Shown here one piece after another: positions 1 to 8,252 of a stretch of 64,000 bases of DNA (position 1 is the first letter of the stretch; each line of letters opens with the position of its first letter). The translations under genes and the position numbers were made by a program. Below the pieces are notes generated by a model. That model saw only the letters and a list, made by a program, of their open reading frames with translations, was not told where the DNA came from and did no database searches. Source of the stretch: Saccharospirillum sp043196875 (lineage in GTDB: Bacteria > Pseudomonadota > Gammaproteobacteria > Pseudomonadales > Natronospirillaceae); NCBI RefSeq assembly GCF_043196875.1, contig NZ_JBEBMX010000001.1, positions 806,001 to 870,000 of the forward strand. Reading direction: 5' to 3'.

Positions 1-439
1 CGATGCCGTCTTCAAACAACAGGCTGGCGCGCGGGTCGTTGTTCGCTTCACACAGCGCCGGGAAATACTGCTCGGCCAGGCGGGTAACACGTTCATCGAT
101 CTCCACCTGCCAAACCTGCTCAACGTCCGGGTGACGCAAGACTTCGCGCAAGGTTCCGCAATCGCCACCGCCAATAATCAGCACTTTTTTCGGATTCGGA
201 TGGGTATAGAGCGCCGGATGAGTGAGCATTTCGTGGTACAGAAAGTTATCGCGATCGGTGACCATATAGCAGCCATCGAGCACCATCAGCTTGCCCCAAT
301 GACGCGTTTGATAGATTTCGATGTGCTGAAACTCGCTGGTTTCTTCGTGCAGCTTTTCAGTCACCTCCAGCGAAAAGGCCGAGCCTTCGGCGGACCAGAC
401 TTCGGTGAACCAGCTTGCTGAGATTGGAAATTCGGGCAT
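1..439 (-). CDS. speE: spermidine synthase, N-terminal part (cut by window edge)
   Basis: SpeE transfers an aminopropyl group from decarboxylated S-adenosylmethionine to putrescine, giving spermidine in the cytosol. The frame is open from an ATG at 439 to the window edge, about 146 residues. Its start (MPEFPISASWFTEVW) and the nucleotide-binding stretch IIGGGDCGTLREVLRH match the family; the usual motif is GGGDGGxxRE, so one Gly is Cys here. The acidic residue VEIDE that binds the nucleoside follows, as expected. AAGGGA lies about 8 nt before the ATG. The gene follows spoT after 60 bp on the same strand. The C-terminal half and catalytic Asp loop are outside the window, so integrity cannot be judged. 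Confidence 0.9.
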   Translation of the reverse strand, partial: MPEFPISASWFTEVWSAEGSAFSLEVTEKLHEETSEFQHIEIYQTRHWGKLMVLDGCYMVTDRDNFLYHEMLTHPALYTHPNPKKVLIIGGGDCGTLREVLRHPDVEQVWQVEIDERVTRLAEQYFPALCEANNDPRASLLFEDGI

Positions 440-499
440 GAACGCATCCCTTGATTAAGATGCGCAGAGCTTAGCGCAGGTGACGCCAGGAGTGCAGCC

Positions 500-2611
500 T
501 TAACCCTGCACCCGTTCGATGGAACCGACCGCCGGCAAGCCGTGCAGCCGACGAATCACCCGCGCCAAATGCTGACGGCTGGTGACCGAAACGGTGAGGT
601 TAAGTCGGCTGGTCGTGGCATCGCGGTCCTGCATTTCGATGCTCTCAATGTTGGCGTCGGCCTGAGACACCGCATTAGCAACGCCGGCCAGCACGCCGCG
701 GCTGTTGCGCATTTCCACCCTCAGGTCGACGACAAATTCGCCTTCCATCGATTTATCCCAGCGCAGGTGCATACAGCGATCCGGGTCTTTGCGCATTTCG
801 ACAATATTGCGGCACTGCTCGGTGTGAATGACCATGCCTTTGCCTTTGCTGATCAGCCCGACAATCGGATCGCCCGGAATCGGCCGGCAGCATTTGGCGT
901 AGGTCACCAACATGCCTTCGGTGCCGCTGACGGTCATGGCTTTATCGGTGCTGGCTTCCGAGGTTTCGGCGCAATCGTTAAGCAGACGGCGCGCCACCAC
1001 ATAGGCCACGCGATTGCCCAGACCGATGTCTTCCAGCAACTCATCGAGCTTCGACAGCTGATATTCCTGCAACAAAGACTGAATGCTGGCGTCTGAAAGC
1101 GCCTCCAGTTCGGTCTCGAAATTGCGCAAAGAATTATTGAGCAGCTTGCGACCCAGTTCGATGGAATCCTGCTTTTTCAGATTCTTCAGGAAGTGACGGA
1201 TGTTGGAACGCGCCTTGGCGGTAATGACAAAATTCAGCCAGGCCGGATTCGGCCGCGCGCCCGGGGCGGTGATGATCTTAATGGTATCGCCGCTGTTCAG
1301 CGGTTGGCTCAGCGGCGCAATCTGTCGATTCACCAGACAGCCGACGCAGGCGTTACCGATGTCGGTGTGCACCGCATAGGCGAAGTCGACCGCCGTCGCG
1401 CCCTTGGGCACTTCGAGAATTTTGCCTTTGGGCGTAAACACGTAAATCTCATCCGGGAACAGATCGATCTTCACGTTTTCGATAAATTCCACCGGGTTGC
1501 CGGCGCGTTCCTGCATCTCCAGCAGCCCTTTTACCCAGCGACGGGCACGGGCATGCGTCGGGCTGTTGTCGGAACTGTCTTCGTTCTTATACAACCAGTG
1601 AGCAGCAATACCGTGGTTGGCCATGTCTTCCATTTCCTGAGTGCGGATCTGGATTTCGATGGGCACACCGTTCATACCAATCAAAGTCGTATGCAGACTC
1701 TGGTAACCGTTCGCCTTGGGAATGGCGATGTAATCCTTGAAGCGGTTCGGCACCGGCTTATAAAAGTTGTGTACCACGCCCAGCGTTCGGTAACAGGCAT
1801 CGACCGACTGGGTGATGATGCGAAAACCATAGACGTCGAGAATTTCCTGCAACGTCTTCTTCTGGTCTTTCATCTTGTTGTAGATGGAAAACAGATGCTT
1901 CTCGCGACCAATCACCTGCACTTCCAGACCTTCCGTCGACAACCGTTCAGCCAGCGCCTGACGAATCTGGCCGACCAGTTCCTTGCGGTTACCGCGACTT
2001 TTTTTGATGGCCGTAGCAATGCGCTGGGCACGCAGCGGATAGAGCGATTCAAACGCCAGGTTTTCCAGCTCGATACGCAGATCGTTGATGCCCAGGCGCA
2101 GCGCGATGGGCGCATAGATATCGAGCGTTTCCCGCGCCTTGCGGCGTTTTTTCTCTGGCGGCATGGCGCCCAGAGTGCGCATGTTGTGTAAGCGGTCAGC
2201 GAGTTTGACCAGGATGACGCGGATGTCTTTCGACATCGCCAGCACCATTTTCTGGAAGTTCTCGGCCTGCTCTTCTTTTTTGGTTTCGAATTCCAGATGA
2301 GTCAGCTTGGAGACGCCATCGACCAGCTCAGCCACGCCCGGACCAAACTGTTCGGCCAGCGCTTCTTTGGAGACGGCGGTGTCTTCGATAACATCGTGCA
2401 GCATGGCGGCCATCAGGCTTTGATGGTCCATGTGCATTTCACAGAGGATATTGGCGACGGCCAGCGGATGGGTGATATAGCGCTCGCCGCTACGGCGCAT
2501 CTGGCCTTCGTGCGCTTGCTCGGCATAAAAATACGCCCGCCGGATACGACGAATGTTATCCGGTTCCAGATAGCTCTCAAGCCGTTTGGCTAAGGCATCA
2601 ACAGTGAGCAA
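500..2611 (-). CDS. spoT: bifunctional (p)ppGpp synthetase/hydrolase SpoT
   Basis: SpoT makes and, mainly, degrades the stringent-response alarmones pppGpp and ppGpp in the cytosol. The 703-residue length is normal. An N-terminal HD hydrolase domain is visible, with H34 in EQAHEG, HDVIEDT at about 72-78 and KLADRLHNM further on. The synthetase domain carries RFKDYIAIPKANGYQSLHT. A TGS domain (about 390-450) and a C-terminal ACT domain (about 630-703) follow. Both catalytic halves look intact. The start is a TTG at 2611. No in-frame ATG fits, and from here the protein lines up residue by residue with the known start of Pseudomonas SpoT (M-x-x-x-DALA). AGGA lies about 12 nt upstream, a weak site. 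A terminator separates it from rpoZ. Confidence 0.96.
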   Translation of the reverse strand: MLTVDALAKRLESYLEPDNIRRIRRAYFYAEQAHEGQMRRSGERYITHPLAVANILCEMHMDHQSLMAAMLHDVIEDTAVSKEALAEQFGPGVAELVDGVSKLTHLEFETKKEEQAENFQKMVLAMSKDIRVILVKLADRLHNMRTLGAMPPEKKRRKARETLDIYAPIALRLGINDLRIELENLAFESLYPLRAQRIATAIKKSRGNRKELVGQIRQALAERLSTEGLEVQVIGREKHLFSIYNKMKDQKKTLQEILDVYGFRIITQSVDACYRTLGVVHNFYKPVPNRFKDYIAIPKANGYQSLHTTLIGMNGVPIEIQIRTQEMEDMANHGIAAHWLYKNEDSSDNSPTHARARRWVKGLLEMQERAGNPVEFIENVKIDLFPDEIYVFTPKGKILEVPKGATAVDFAYAVHTDIGNACVGCLVNRQIAPLSQPLNSGDTIKIITAPGARPNPAWLNFVITAKARSNIRHFLKNLKKQDSIELGRKLLNNSLRNFETELEALSDASIQSLLQEYQLSKLDELLEDIGLGNRVAYVVARRLLNDCAETSEASTDKAMTVSGTEGMLVTYAKCCRPIPGDPIVGLISKGKGMVIHTEQCRNIVEMRKDPDRCMHLRWDKSMEGEFVVDLRVEMRNSRGVLAGVANAVSQADANIESIEMQDRDATTSRLNLTVSVTSRQHLARVIRRLHGLPAVGSIERVQG

Positions 2612-2673
2612 GGCGGCGGCATTCCTAGTGGTTACTGACTTTAAGTGTAATCAATGCGGGTGGCGCAGCAATA

Positions 2674-2700
2674 AAAAAACCGGGACAGGCCCGGTTTTTT
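2674..2700 (-). terminator. bidirectional intrinsic terminator between rpoZ and spoT
   Basis: CCGGG/CCCGG arms around a 5-nt loop are extended by six A-T pairs, so the stem is followed by a T run on both strands. It lies 30 bp after the rpoZ stop and 62 bp before the spoT start. It should end or attenuate rpoZ transcripts, implying that spoT is not simply co-transcribed at full level. Confidence 0.8.
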
Positions 2701-2730
2701 AACGATCAAGCAAAAAGTCTGACGATAGGA

Positions 2731-2967
2731 TCAGCCGAAATCGACGTCGAGATCGTCTTCTTTGCCTTCGGCCAGAATGGCAGCCGGGTTGATCTTCTGT
2801 TCAGCGATTTCACGCAGCGCGATGACCGTCGGCTTGTCATTTTCTTCCGGTACCAGTGCGTCGGCACCGTCATTGGCAAGCTGACGAGCACGCTTGCTGG
2901 CCACCATGATCAATTCAAAGCGGTTGGCCACGTTTTCCAGGCAATCTTCAACAGTGACACGAGCCAT
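2731..2967 (-). CDS. rpoZ: RNA polymerase omega subunit
   Basis: RpoZ is the small omega subunit that helps beta-prime fold and join RNA polymerase; in many bacteria it also contributes a ppGpp-binding site. The 78-residue protein starts MARVTVEDCLENVANRFELI, and the core MVASKRARQL is diagnostic of the family. The ATG at 2967 is chosen because GAGGAG sits 7 nt upstream. A longer reading from 3099 would add 44 residues with no homology to omega. Upstream of spoT is the usual place for rpoZ, but gmk, its normal other neighbour, is 3.8 kb away behind an iron transporter. Confidence 0.96.
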   Translation of the reverse strand: MARVTVEDCLENVANRFELIMVASKRARQLANDGADALVPEENDKPTVIALREIAEQKINPAAILAEGKEDDLDVDFG

Positions 2968-3020
2968 CAGAGTCTCCTCAGCGAGCGGGAATGGGTTCGA
3001 GCAATCTTTCGAGCCGGCGA

Positions 3021-3048
3021 ATTGTACGGACTTTGAGCAAAACCACAA
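3021..3048 (-). promoter_or_regulatory. candidate sigma70 promoter of rpoZ
   Basis: On the minus strand TTGTGG is followed after 16 bp by TACAAT, ending 53 bp before the rpoZ ATG. The -10 matches the consensus at 5 of 6 positions and the -35 is fair. This is a pattern match only. Confidence 0.4.
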
Positions 3049-3192
3049 GTAGCGGTGCAGAGCATTCAAGCGCAGCGTTCCGGTCATTTTGACCCGCATC
3101 AGCGAATGCGCATTACTCTTATTTAGTTTTCAGTTTGCGCTGCTACAATCGACTGCCAAAATCTGCCGACGATAAACAACAAGGAGCGCCCC

Positions 3193-4092
3193 ATGAGGAT
3201 GTCTGCACTGGTTACCACCGGCCTGCTGGCCGCCAGCCTGAGTACGGCCAGCCTGGCCGAGATCACCGTTGAACACGCCCAGGGCACGACGACCCTGGAG
3301 GCGACCCCCCAAAGTGTGGTGACCTTCGACATCGCCAGTCTCGATACGCTCGATACTCTCGGCATCGAGGTCGTCGGCCTGCCGCAGGATTTCGTGCCCG
3401 AGCGGCTGTCGAAATATCGCGGCGACGACTACACCAACGTCGGCTCCCTGTTCGAACCGGATTTTGAAACCCTGGCCGCACTGCAGCCGGATTTGATCAT
3501 CGTCGCCAACCGTTCGTCTGCCGCTTATGACGACCTGAGCAAGATCGCGCCGACCATCGATATGACCGTCTGGGGTGAAAACTATCTGGATCAACTGCGC
3601 AATCGCGTCACCACTCTGGGCGAAATCTTTGGCCACCAGGATGAAGCCAGCGCACAGCTGAGCGAACTCGACGCCAATGTTGAAGCGACCCGCGCCCTGG
3701 CAGCCGATGCCGGCACGGCGCTGATTATTATGACCTCCGGCGGCCGGGTCAGCGCTTACGGTCCGGGCTCACGTTTTGGCTGGTTGCACGATGAGCTGGG
3801 CGTCAAAGCGGTGATCGAAGATGTCGAAGCCGCCACTCACGGCGACCCGGTGTCATTCGAATTCCTGCTCGAAACCAACCCGGACACTCTGTTCGTGATC
3901 GACCGCGATTCAGCCATCAACGCCGGCGATGCTGCTCGCGCCACCCTGGATAACGATCTGGTCAAGCAGATGGATGCGGTGCAGAACGATCGGGTCACCT
4001 ATCTGGATTCGGTCAACTGGTACATCGTTATGTCCGGCCTGACCGCCACCAGCCAGATGGTCGCAGAGGTCAAGGCCGCGCTTGAGCGTTAA
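3193..4092 (+). CDS. siderophore ABC transporter substrate-binding protein (FatB/YclQ/VctP type)
   Basis: This is the periplasmic binding protein of a ferric-siderophore importer. It has 299 residues with a Sec signal peptide of about 22 residues ending STASLA, then a FepB-type Rossmann-like binding fold. Typical sequences are TPQSVVTFDIASLDTLDTLGI near the N-terminus, LAALQPDLIIVANRSS near 100 and the closing DRVTYLDSVNWYIV. The sequence resembles catecholate, petrobactin and vibriobactin binders (FatB, YclQ, VctP) more than BtuF or haem binders; the actual ligand cannot be read from sequence. AAGGAG precedes the ATG by 7 nt. It heads a tightly packed operon with two permeases and an ATPase. 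I found no convincing Fur box, although iron control is expected. Confidence 0.88.
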   Translation: MRMSALVTTGLLAASLSTASLAEITVEHAQGTTTLEATPQSVVTFDIASLDTLDTLGIEVVGLPQDFVPERLSKYRGDDYTNVGSLFEPDFETLAALQPDLIIVANRSSAAYDDLSKIAPTIDMTVWGENYLDQLRNRVTTLGEIFGHQDEASAQLSELDANVEATRALAADAGTALIIMTSGGRVSAYGPGSRFGWLHDELGVKAVIEDVEAATHGDPVSFEFLLETNPDTLFVIDRDSAINAGDAARATLDNDLVKQMDAVQNDRVTYLDSVNWYIVMSGLTATSQMVAEVKAALER

Positions 4093-5065
4093 TAGCCCCG
4101 CCTTACCCAGGCGCCGGCTGCCACTGTGGTGGCTGGCGCTGCCGGTGTTTCTGTTGCTGTTCGCGCTGAGTCTGTTGATCGGCGTTGCCGAACTGCATCT
4201 GACGCAAATGACCAGCCGCGATGTGCAAATCCTGCTGATCAGCCGACTGCCACGAACGCTGGCGCTGGTTTTGGCCGGCGTATCGCTGTCGGTGGCTGGT
4301 CTGCTGATGCAGATGCTAGCGCGCAACCGTTTTGTTGAGCCTTCGACCACCGGCACCGTGGAATGCGCCATGCTCGGTTTGCTGCTGGTCACGCTGGTGG
4401 CGCCGGCCATGCCGGTGATGGGCAAGATGCTGGTCGCCTCGGTGTTCGCGCTGGCTGGCAGCCTGGTATTTATGGCTTTGCTGCGCGCCGTGCCGCTGCA
4501 TTCGACGGTAATGGTCCCGCTGATCGGCATTATGTTTGGTGGCGTGGTCGGGGCGGTAATCGCCTTTATCGCGTACCGGCTGAACTTGATGCAATCGCTC
4601 GCCAACTGGACCAACGGCGACTTCTCCGCCATCTTGCGCGGTCGCTATGAATTACTGTGGATTGGCGCAGCGCTCGCCGTTATCGCCTACTTCACCGCCG
4701 ATCGTTTTACCGTGGCCGGTATGGGCCGCGATTTCGCCACCAACCTGGGTTTGAATTACCGCTGGGTATTGTTGTTCGGCCTGGCCATCGTATCGATGAT
4801 TTCGGCGGTCACCGTTGTTACCACCGGCGTGATTCCCTTTCTCGGCCTGGTGGTACCCAACGTGGTCAGCTTGATGATGGGTGATCATCTGCGTCGCTCG
4901 CTGCCCTGGGTGGCGCTGATGGGCGCGGCACTGGTGTTGGCGTGCGACATCATCGGCCGTTTGCTGCGTTATCCGTACGAGATTCCCATCGGCACTGTCT
5001 TTGGTGTTATCGGCAGTGCCTGTTTTATCTATTTGTTGTTACGCGGCTCTGAGGCGCGTTCATGA
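4082..5065 (+). CDS. iron-siderophore ABC transporter permease (FecCD family, first)
   Basis: This inner-membrane permease half forms the siderophore channel with the next gene. About 327 residues show nine or ten hydrophobic segments and FecCD landmarks: LPRTLALVLAGVSLSVAGLLMQ near the N-terminus and TTGVIPFLGLVVPNVVSLMMG followed by DIIGRLL near the C-terminus. The reading starts at a TTG (4082) overlapping the last 11 bp of the binding-protein gene. AGAGG is 13 nt upstream, so the exact start is uncertain and a slightly later GTG is possible. The gene overlaps the next permease by 4 bp. The overlaps imply translational coupling and equal stoichiometry. Confidence 0.88.
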   Translation: MSVNSPALPRRRLPLWWLALPVFLLLFALSLLIGVAELHLTQMTSRDVQILLISRLPRTLALVLAGVSLSVAGLLMQMLARNRFVEPSTTGTVECAMLGLLLVTLVAPAMPVMGKMLVASVFALAGSLVFMALLRAVPLHSTVMVPLIGIMFGGVVGAVIAFIAYRLNLMQSLANWTNGDFSAILRGRYELLWIGAALAVIAYFTADRFTVAGMGRDFATNLGLNYRWVLLFGLAIVSMISAVTVVTTGVIPFLGLVVPNVVSLMMGDHLRRSLPWVALMGAALVLACDIIGRLLRYPYEIPIGTVFGVIGSACFIYLLLRGSEARS

Positions 5066-6030
5066 TGCGCTCGCTGAAAGACTGGTCGCCCGCAGCGCGC
5101 TTGGTTTTGGTCGCCTTGCTAACGGTGCTGGCGGGCATCGCCTTTATGACCTGGAACGTCCGCGCCAGTTGGGCATTCACGCTGTCGTTTCGCGGCGAAA
5201 AACTCATCGCCATTGCGCTGGTCGGTTACTGCATCGCCCTGTCCACCGTGCTGTTCCAAACACTGACCCACAACCGCATTCTCACCCCCGGCATCATGGG
5301 CTTCGATGCGCTCTATCTGCTGTTGCAGTCGGTGCTGGTGTTTACCCTGGGCAATCTGTTTTATGTGCAGATCAATGCCCAATTGAAGTGGCTGCTCGAT
5401 GTAGCGGTGATGACCGGCGCGATCTGTGCGCTCTATTACTGGCTGTTCGTGCGCCAGCGCCGCGACCTGCATTTGCTGGTACTGGTCGGGCTGATTTTCG
5501 GCGTACTGTTCCGCTCTTTTACCTCTCTGATCACCCGCATGATGGACCCGGCCGAATTCGACGCCCTGCAAGATGTGATGTTCGCCAGCTTCAATCGGAT
5601 CGATAGTTCGCTGCTGGGCATTTCGCTGTTGGTCGCTGCCATCGTCAGCGCGCTGCTGTGGCGTGCACGTCATGCTTACGATGTGCTCAGTCTGGGCGAC
5701 GATCCAGCCATCAGCCTGGGCCTGGATCAGCGCACGCTGGTGATGCGCACCTTAGTAGGCATCGCCATTCTGGTGTCGATCTCTACCGCTCTGGTCGGGC
5801 CGGTTACCTTCTTCGGCTTGCTGGTCGCCAACCTCGCCTACGCGCTGGCCGGCACGCATCAGCATCGCTATATCTTGCCGATGGCCGGTCTGCTGGCGGT
5901 CGTCATGCTGCTTGGCGGTCAGGCGATTCTCGAACACCTGCTGCACTTTGGCACCGGCTTGAGCATTCTGATCGAATTCGGCGGCGGGCTGTTTTTCATT
6001 CTTCTGGTTATCCGACAGGGGCGACGTTGA
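5062..6030 (+). CDS. iron-siderophore ABC transporter permease (FecCD family, second)
   Basis: This is the second permease half of the importer, 322 residues of mostly hydrophobic segments. FecCD features are IALVGYCIALSTVLFQTLTHNRILTPGIMGFDALY in the first half and GPVTFFGLLVANLAYALAG in the region that contacts the ATPase. The start ATG overlaps the previous stop (ATGA), and the stop overlaps the ATPase start (TGATG). It is most like FatC/YclO-type permeases, which form heterodimers with a FatD/YclN partner; the two permeases here are clearly different proteins, as in that family. Confidence 0.88.
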   Translation: MMRSLKDWSPAARLVLVALLTVLAGIAFMTWNVRASWAFTLSFRGEKLIAIALVGYCIALSTVLFQTLTHNRILTPGIMGFDALYLLLQSVLVFTLGNLFYVQINAQLKWLLDVAVMTGAICALYYWLFVRQRRDLHLLVLVGLIFGVLFRSFTSLITRMMDPAEFDALQDVMFASFNRIDSSLLGISLLVAAIVSALLWRARHAYDVLSLGDDPAISLGLDQRTLVMRTLVGIAILVSISTALVGPVTFFGLLVANLAYALAGTHQHRYILPMAGLLAVVMLLGGQAILEHLLHFGTGLSILIEFGGGLFFILLVIRQGRR

Positions 6031-6788
6031 TGATCGAAATCCGCAACCTGAGTAAACGCTATGGCGACAGCACCGTTGTCGATGATGTCAGCCTGAATCT
6101 GGCGGAAGCCGGCGTGACCGCCATCATCGGTCCTAATGGCGCGGGCAAGTCGACACTGCTGGGTATGATCAGCCGGTTGCAATCGATCGATGCCGGCACG
6201 GTGCATATCGATGGGCTGGACATCACCACCACGCCGTCGATGACACTGGCGCGTAAGCTGGCGATTCTGCGTCAGGAAAACCAGATCAGCACCCGGCTGA
6301 GAGTGATCGACTTGGTCACCTTCGGTCGCTACCCATACTGCAAAGGCCGGCCCGGCCCGAAAGACCTGGAGCAGGTGCAACGCGCGCTGGCGTTTCTGAA
6401 CCTGGAAGAGCTGGCGCAGCGTTTTCTCGATACGCTGTCCGGCGGCCAACGCCAACGCGCCTATATCGCCATGGTGCTGTGCCAGGACACTGACTACGTG
6501 CTGCTCGACGAACCGCTGAATAATCTCGATATGAAACACGCCGTCGACATTATGAAGCTGATGCAACGCGCCAGTGTAGAGATGGGCAAGAAAGTGATCA
6601 TCGTATTGCACGACATCAACTTCGCCGCCTATTACGCCGACGACATTGTCGCCCTGCAAGGCGGCAAGCTGGTGTTTCAGGGACACCCGGAAGAGTTAAT
6701 CACGGCGGAGAAAATGAAAGCGCTGTATGACATCGACATGACCATCGAACGCTTTAAAGGTCGACCGATTGGGCTCTATTACGCCTAG
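6030..6788 (+). CDS. iron-siderophore ABC transporter ATP-binding protein (FepC/FatE type)
   Basis: This cytosolic ATPase energises the importer. From the ATG at 6030 it has 252 residues, close to the family norm. It shows Walker A GPNGAGKST at about 34-42, Q-loop LRQENQ, signature TLSGGQRQR near 135, Walker B YVLLDEP near 160 and the switch His in VLHD near 195. The start is preferred over an upstream reading into the permease because MIEIRNLSKRYG is the normal family N-terminus and the ATG overlaps the permease stop by 1 bp. It converges on gmk with 20 bp between stops. Confidence 0.92.
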   Translation: MIEIRNLSKRYGDSTVVDDVSLNLAEAGVTAIIGPNGAGKSTLLGMISRLQSIDAGTVHIDGLDITTTPSMTLARKLAILRQENQISTRLRVIDLVTFGRYPYCKGRPGPKDLEQVQRALAFLNLEELAQRFLDTLSGGQRQRAYIAMVLCQDTDYVLLDEPLNNLDMKHAVDIMKLMQRASVEMGKKVIIVLHDINFAAYYADDIVALQGGKLVFQGHPEELITAEKMKALYDIDMTIERFKGRPIGLYYA

Positions 6789-6808
6789 CCGCTAATCGTT
6801 CAGAGGTA

Positions 6809-7462
6809 TCAGTCGTTCAGCAAATGCTTGAACAAGTCGCCGTGTGATTCCTGCTGTTTTTCCAGCGTCTGGCGGTTGGCGATAAAAATGGCGCAGAGTT
6901 CATCGAGCGCTTTGTAGAAGTCGTCGTTCACCGTCACGTAATCGTATTCGTGGTAGTGCGACATCTCGTTGGTGGCATCGCGCATGCGCCGGGCGATGAC
7001 TTCGGCGCTGTCCTGAGCGCGTTTTTCCAGGCGCTCCTGCAAGGCCTCACGCGACGGCGGCATAATAAAAATGCCCAGCGTCTTGGGCATCTGCTGGCGA
7101 ATCTGCTGCGCGCCCTGCCAGTCGATTTCCAGAATCACATCGTGGCCCTCGTCCAACTGCTGCTGCACCCAGACCTGGCTGGTGCCGTAGTAGTTGTCGA
7201 ACACCTGAGCGTGTTCCAGAAACTCGCCGCGTTCGACCATGGCGAGAAACTCATCGCGCGACACAAAGTGATAATGCTCGCCATCGGTTTCACCCGGACG
7301 CATGCCGCGCGTGGTGTGCGAAATTGACAGATAGACGAAGGGCAACCGTTTGATCAGCGCATTAACCAGGCTGCTTTTACCGGCACCCGACGGCGCCGAG
7401 ACGATGTAGAGCGTACCACTGGCGGCTTTGGGAACGAGTTCGGGCGGGATGCTGAGAGTCAT
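6809..7462 (-). CDS. gmk: guanylate kinase
   Basis: Gmk phosphorylates GMP to GDP with ATP in the cytosol. The 217-residue protein (E. coli 207) has a P-loop APSGAGKSS at about 23-31, then SHTTRGMRPGE, which binds GMP, and ILEIDWQGAQQIR. The ATG at 7462 is chosen for AGGAC about 6 nt upstream; an ATG eight codons earlier has no better site. In many relatives gmk directly precedes rpoZ and spoT. Here the iron importer separates them, yet orientation is kept, which points to an insertion. Confidence 0.95.
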   Translation of the reverse strand: MTLSIPPELVPKAASGTLYIVSAPSGAGKSSLVNALIKRLPFVYLSISHTTRGMRPGETDGEHYHFVSRDEFLAMVERGEFLEHAQVFDNYYGTSQVWVQQQLDEGHDVILEIDWQGAQQIRQQMPKTLGIFIMPPSREALQERLEKRAQDSAEVIARRMRDATNEMSHYHEYDYVTVNDDFYKALDELCAIFIANRQTLEKQQESHGDLFKHLLND

Positions 7463-7550
7463 CGGATGTCCTGGTCGGCTTGGCAAGAATGGCGGGCATT
7501 ATAGAAGGTTTGCCAGTCAGTAACAGGCCAGACGAAAACCGCCCAGGCAT

Positions 7551-8252
7551 CTACTTGGTTTCGGGAAAGGCATAACCCAGCGACTTGCTGGTCTGTAATC
7601 CCAGGCTCGCCAAAGCATCGGCCACCACCACGGCGATACGCACGCCATCGATCACCGGTACACCGACGTCTTTTTGCAGCCGCGCCACCCAGCCGCTCAT
7701 GCCGGCACAACCCAGCACCAGCGTCTCACCCCGGCTTTGTTCCAGCGCCACCCAGGCGCGTTCGAGCACCTGATCGTAACTGGTCGGGTCGGCTTCCAGC
7801 GCCAGCACAGAGACATTCGAGGCATAAACACCGGCGCAGCGGTCGCTATAACCGTAGTGGCGCAGGTTGCGGCTTAGAATCGGAATGGAGCGCTCCAGGC
7901 TGGTTAAAACAGTAAAGCGATTGCCCACCAGACTGGCGGCCTGCATCGCCGCTTCACCAATGCCGAGCACCGGCGAGCGCGTCAGTTCGCGCGCTGCATC
8001 GAGGCCGGTGTCATCGAAACAGGCGATCACATAAGCCGCGGGAGTTTCATCCAGCATTTCCAACTGACGCACCGTTTCGGCCACCCAGAAAGCTGCCTGA
8101 GCGCCGTCGCTGTAACCTTCAATACTGGGTGGCGATTGCTCACAGCGATAAATGCTCAATGGCTGACGCAAACCATCCAAGCCACGGCATTCGCGTTCAA
8201 TCAACTCGGTCATGGCGACCGAGGCATTGGGGTTGATCACAGCGATGGTCAT
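7551..8252 (-). CDS. Asp/Glu/hydantoin racemase family protein
   Basis: A cofactor-independent two-cysteine racemase of the hydantoin/allantoin racemase group, 233 residues. Both catalytic cysteines are visible: C78 in VIACFDDTGLDAARE and C182 in LVLGCAGMSGW. The N-terminus IAVINPNASVAMT is typical of this subgroup rather than MurI. It probably inverts a 5-substituted hydantoin or allantoin-like ring; the exact substrate is not readable. The start overlaps the preceding permease by 4 bp, so it is the last gene of the importer operon. That context suggests the imported solute is chiral and racemised on entry. No hydantoinase, carbamoylase or allantoinase is present in the window. Confidence 0.82.
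   Translation of the reverse strand: MTIAVINPNASVAMTELIERECRGLDGLRQPLSIYRCEQSPPSIEGYSDGAQAAFWVAETVRQLEMLDETPAAYVIACFDDTGLDAARELTRSPVLGIGEAAMQAASLVGNRFTVLTSLERSIPILSRNLRHYGYSDRCAGVYASNVSVLALEADPTSYDQVLERAWVALEQSRGETLVLGCAGMSGWVARLQKDVGVPVIDGVRIAVVVADALASLGLQTSKSLGYAFPETK

Noticed and set aside
1193..2191. Long open frame on the plus strand opposite spoT
   Set aside because: It is the complement of a strongly conserved gene in GC-rich DNA; the translation has no recognisable domain and no ribosome site. Similar antisense frames opposite dsbA-family, gmk and sugar-binding genes were dismissed for the same reason.
2968..3099. Longer omega subunit starting at 3099
   Set aside because: The additional residues have no counterpart in RpoZ and overlap the promoter candidate; a strong ribosome site fits the start at 2967.
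3100..3120. Possible Fur box upstream of the siderophore importer (palindrome AATGCGCATT)
   Set aside because: Although iron control is expected, the best 19-bp alignment matches the Fur consensus at only about 10 positions, no better than chance in AT-mixed DNA.
5658..6029. N-terminal extension of the siderophore ATPase into the permease gene
   Set aside because: The extra residues are an out-of-frame reading of the permease; the ATG at 6030 gives the normal family start.
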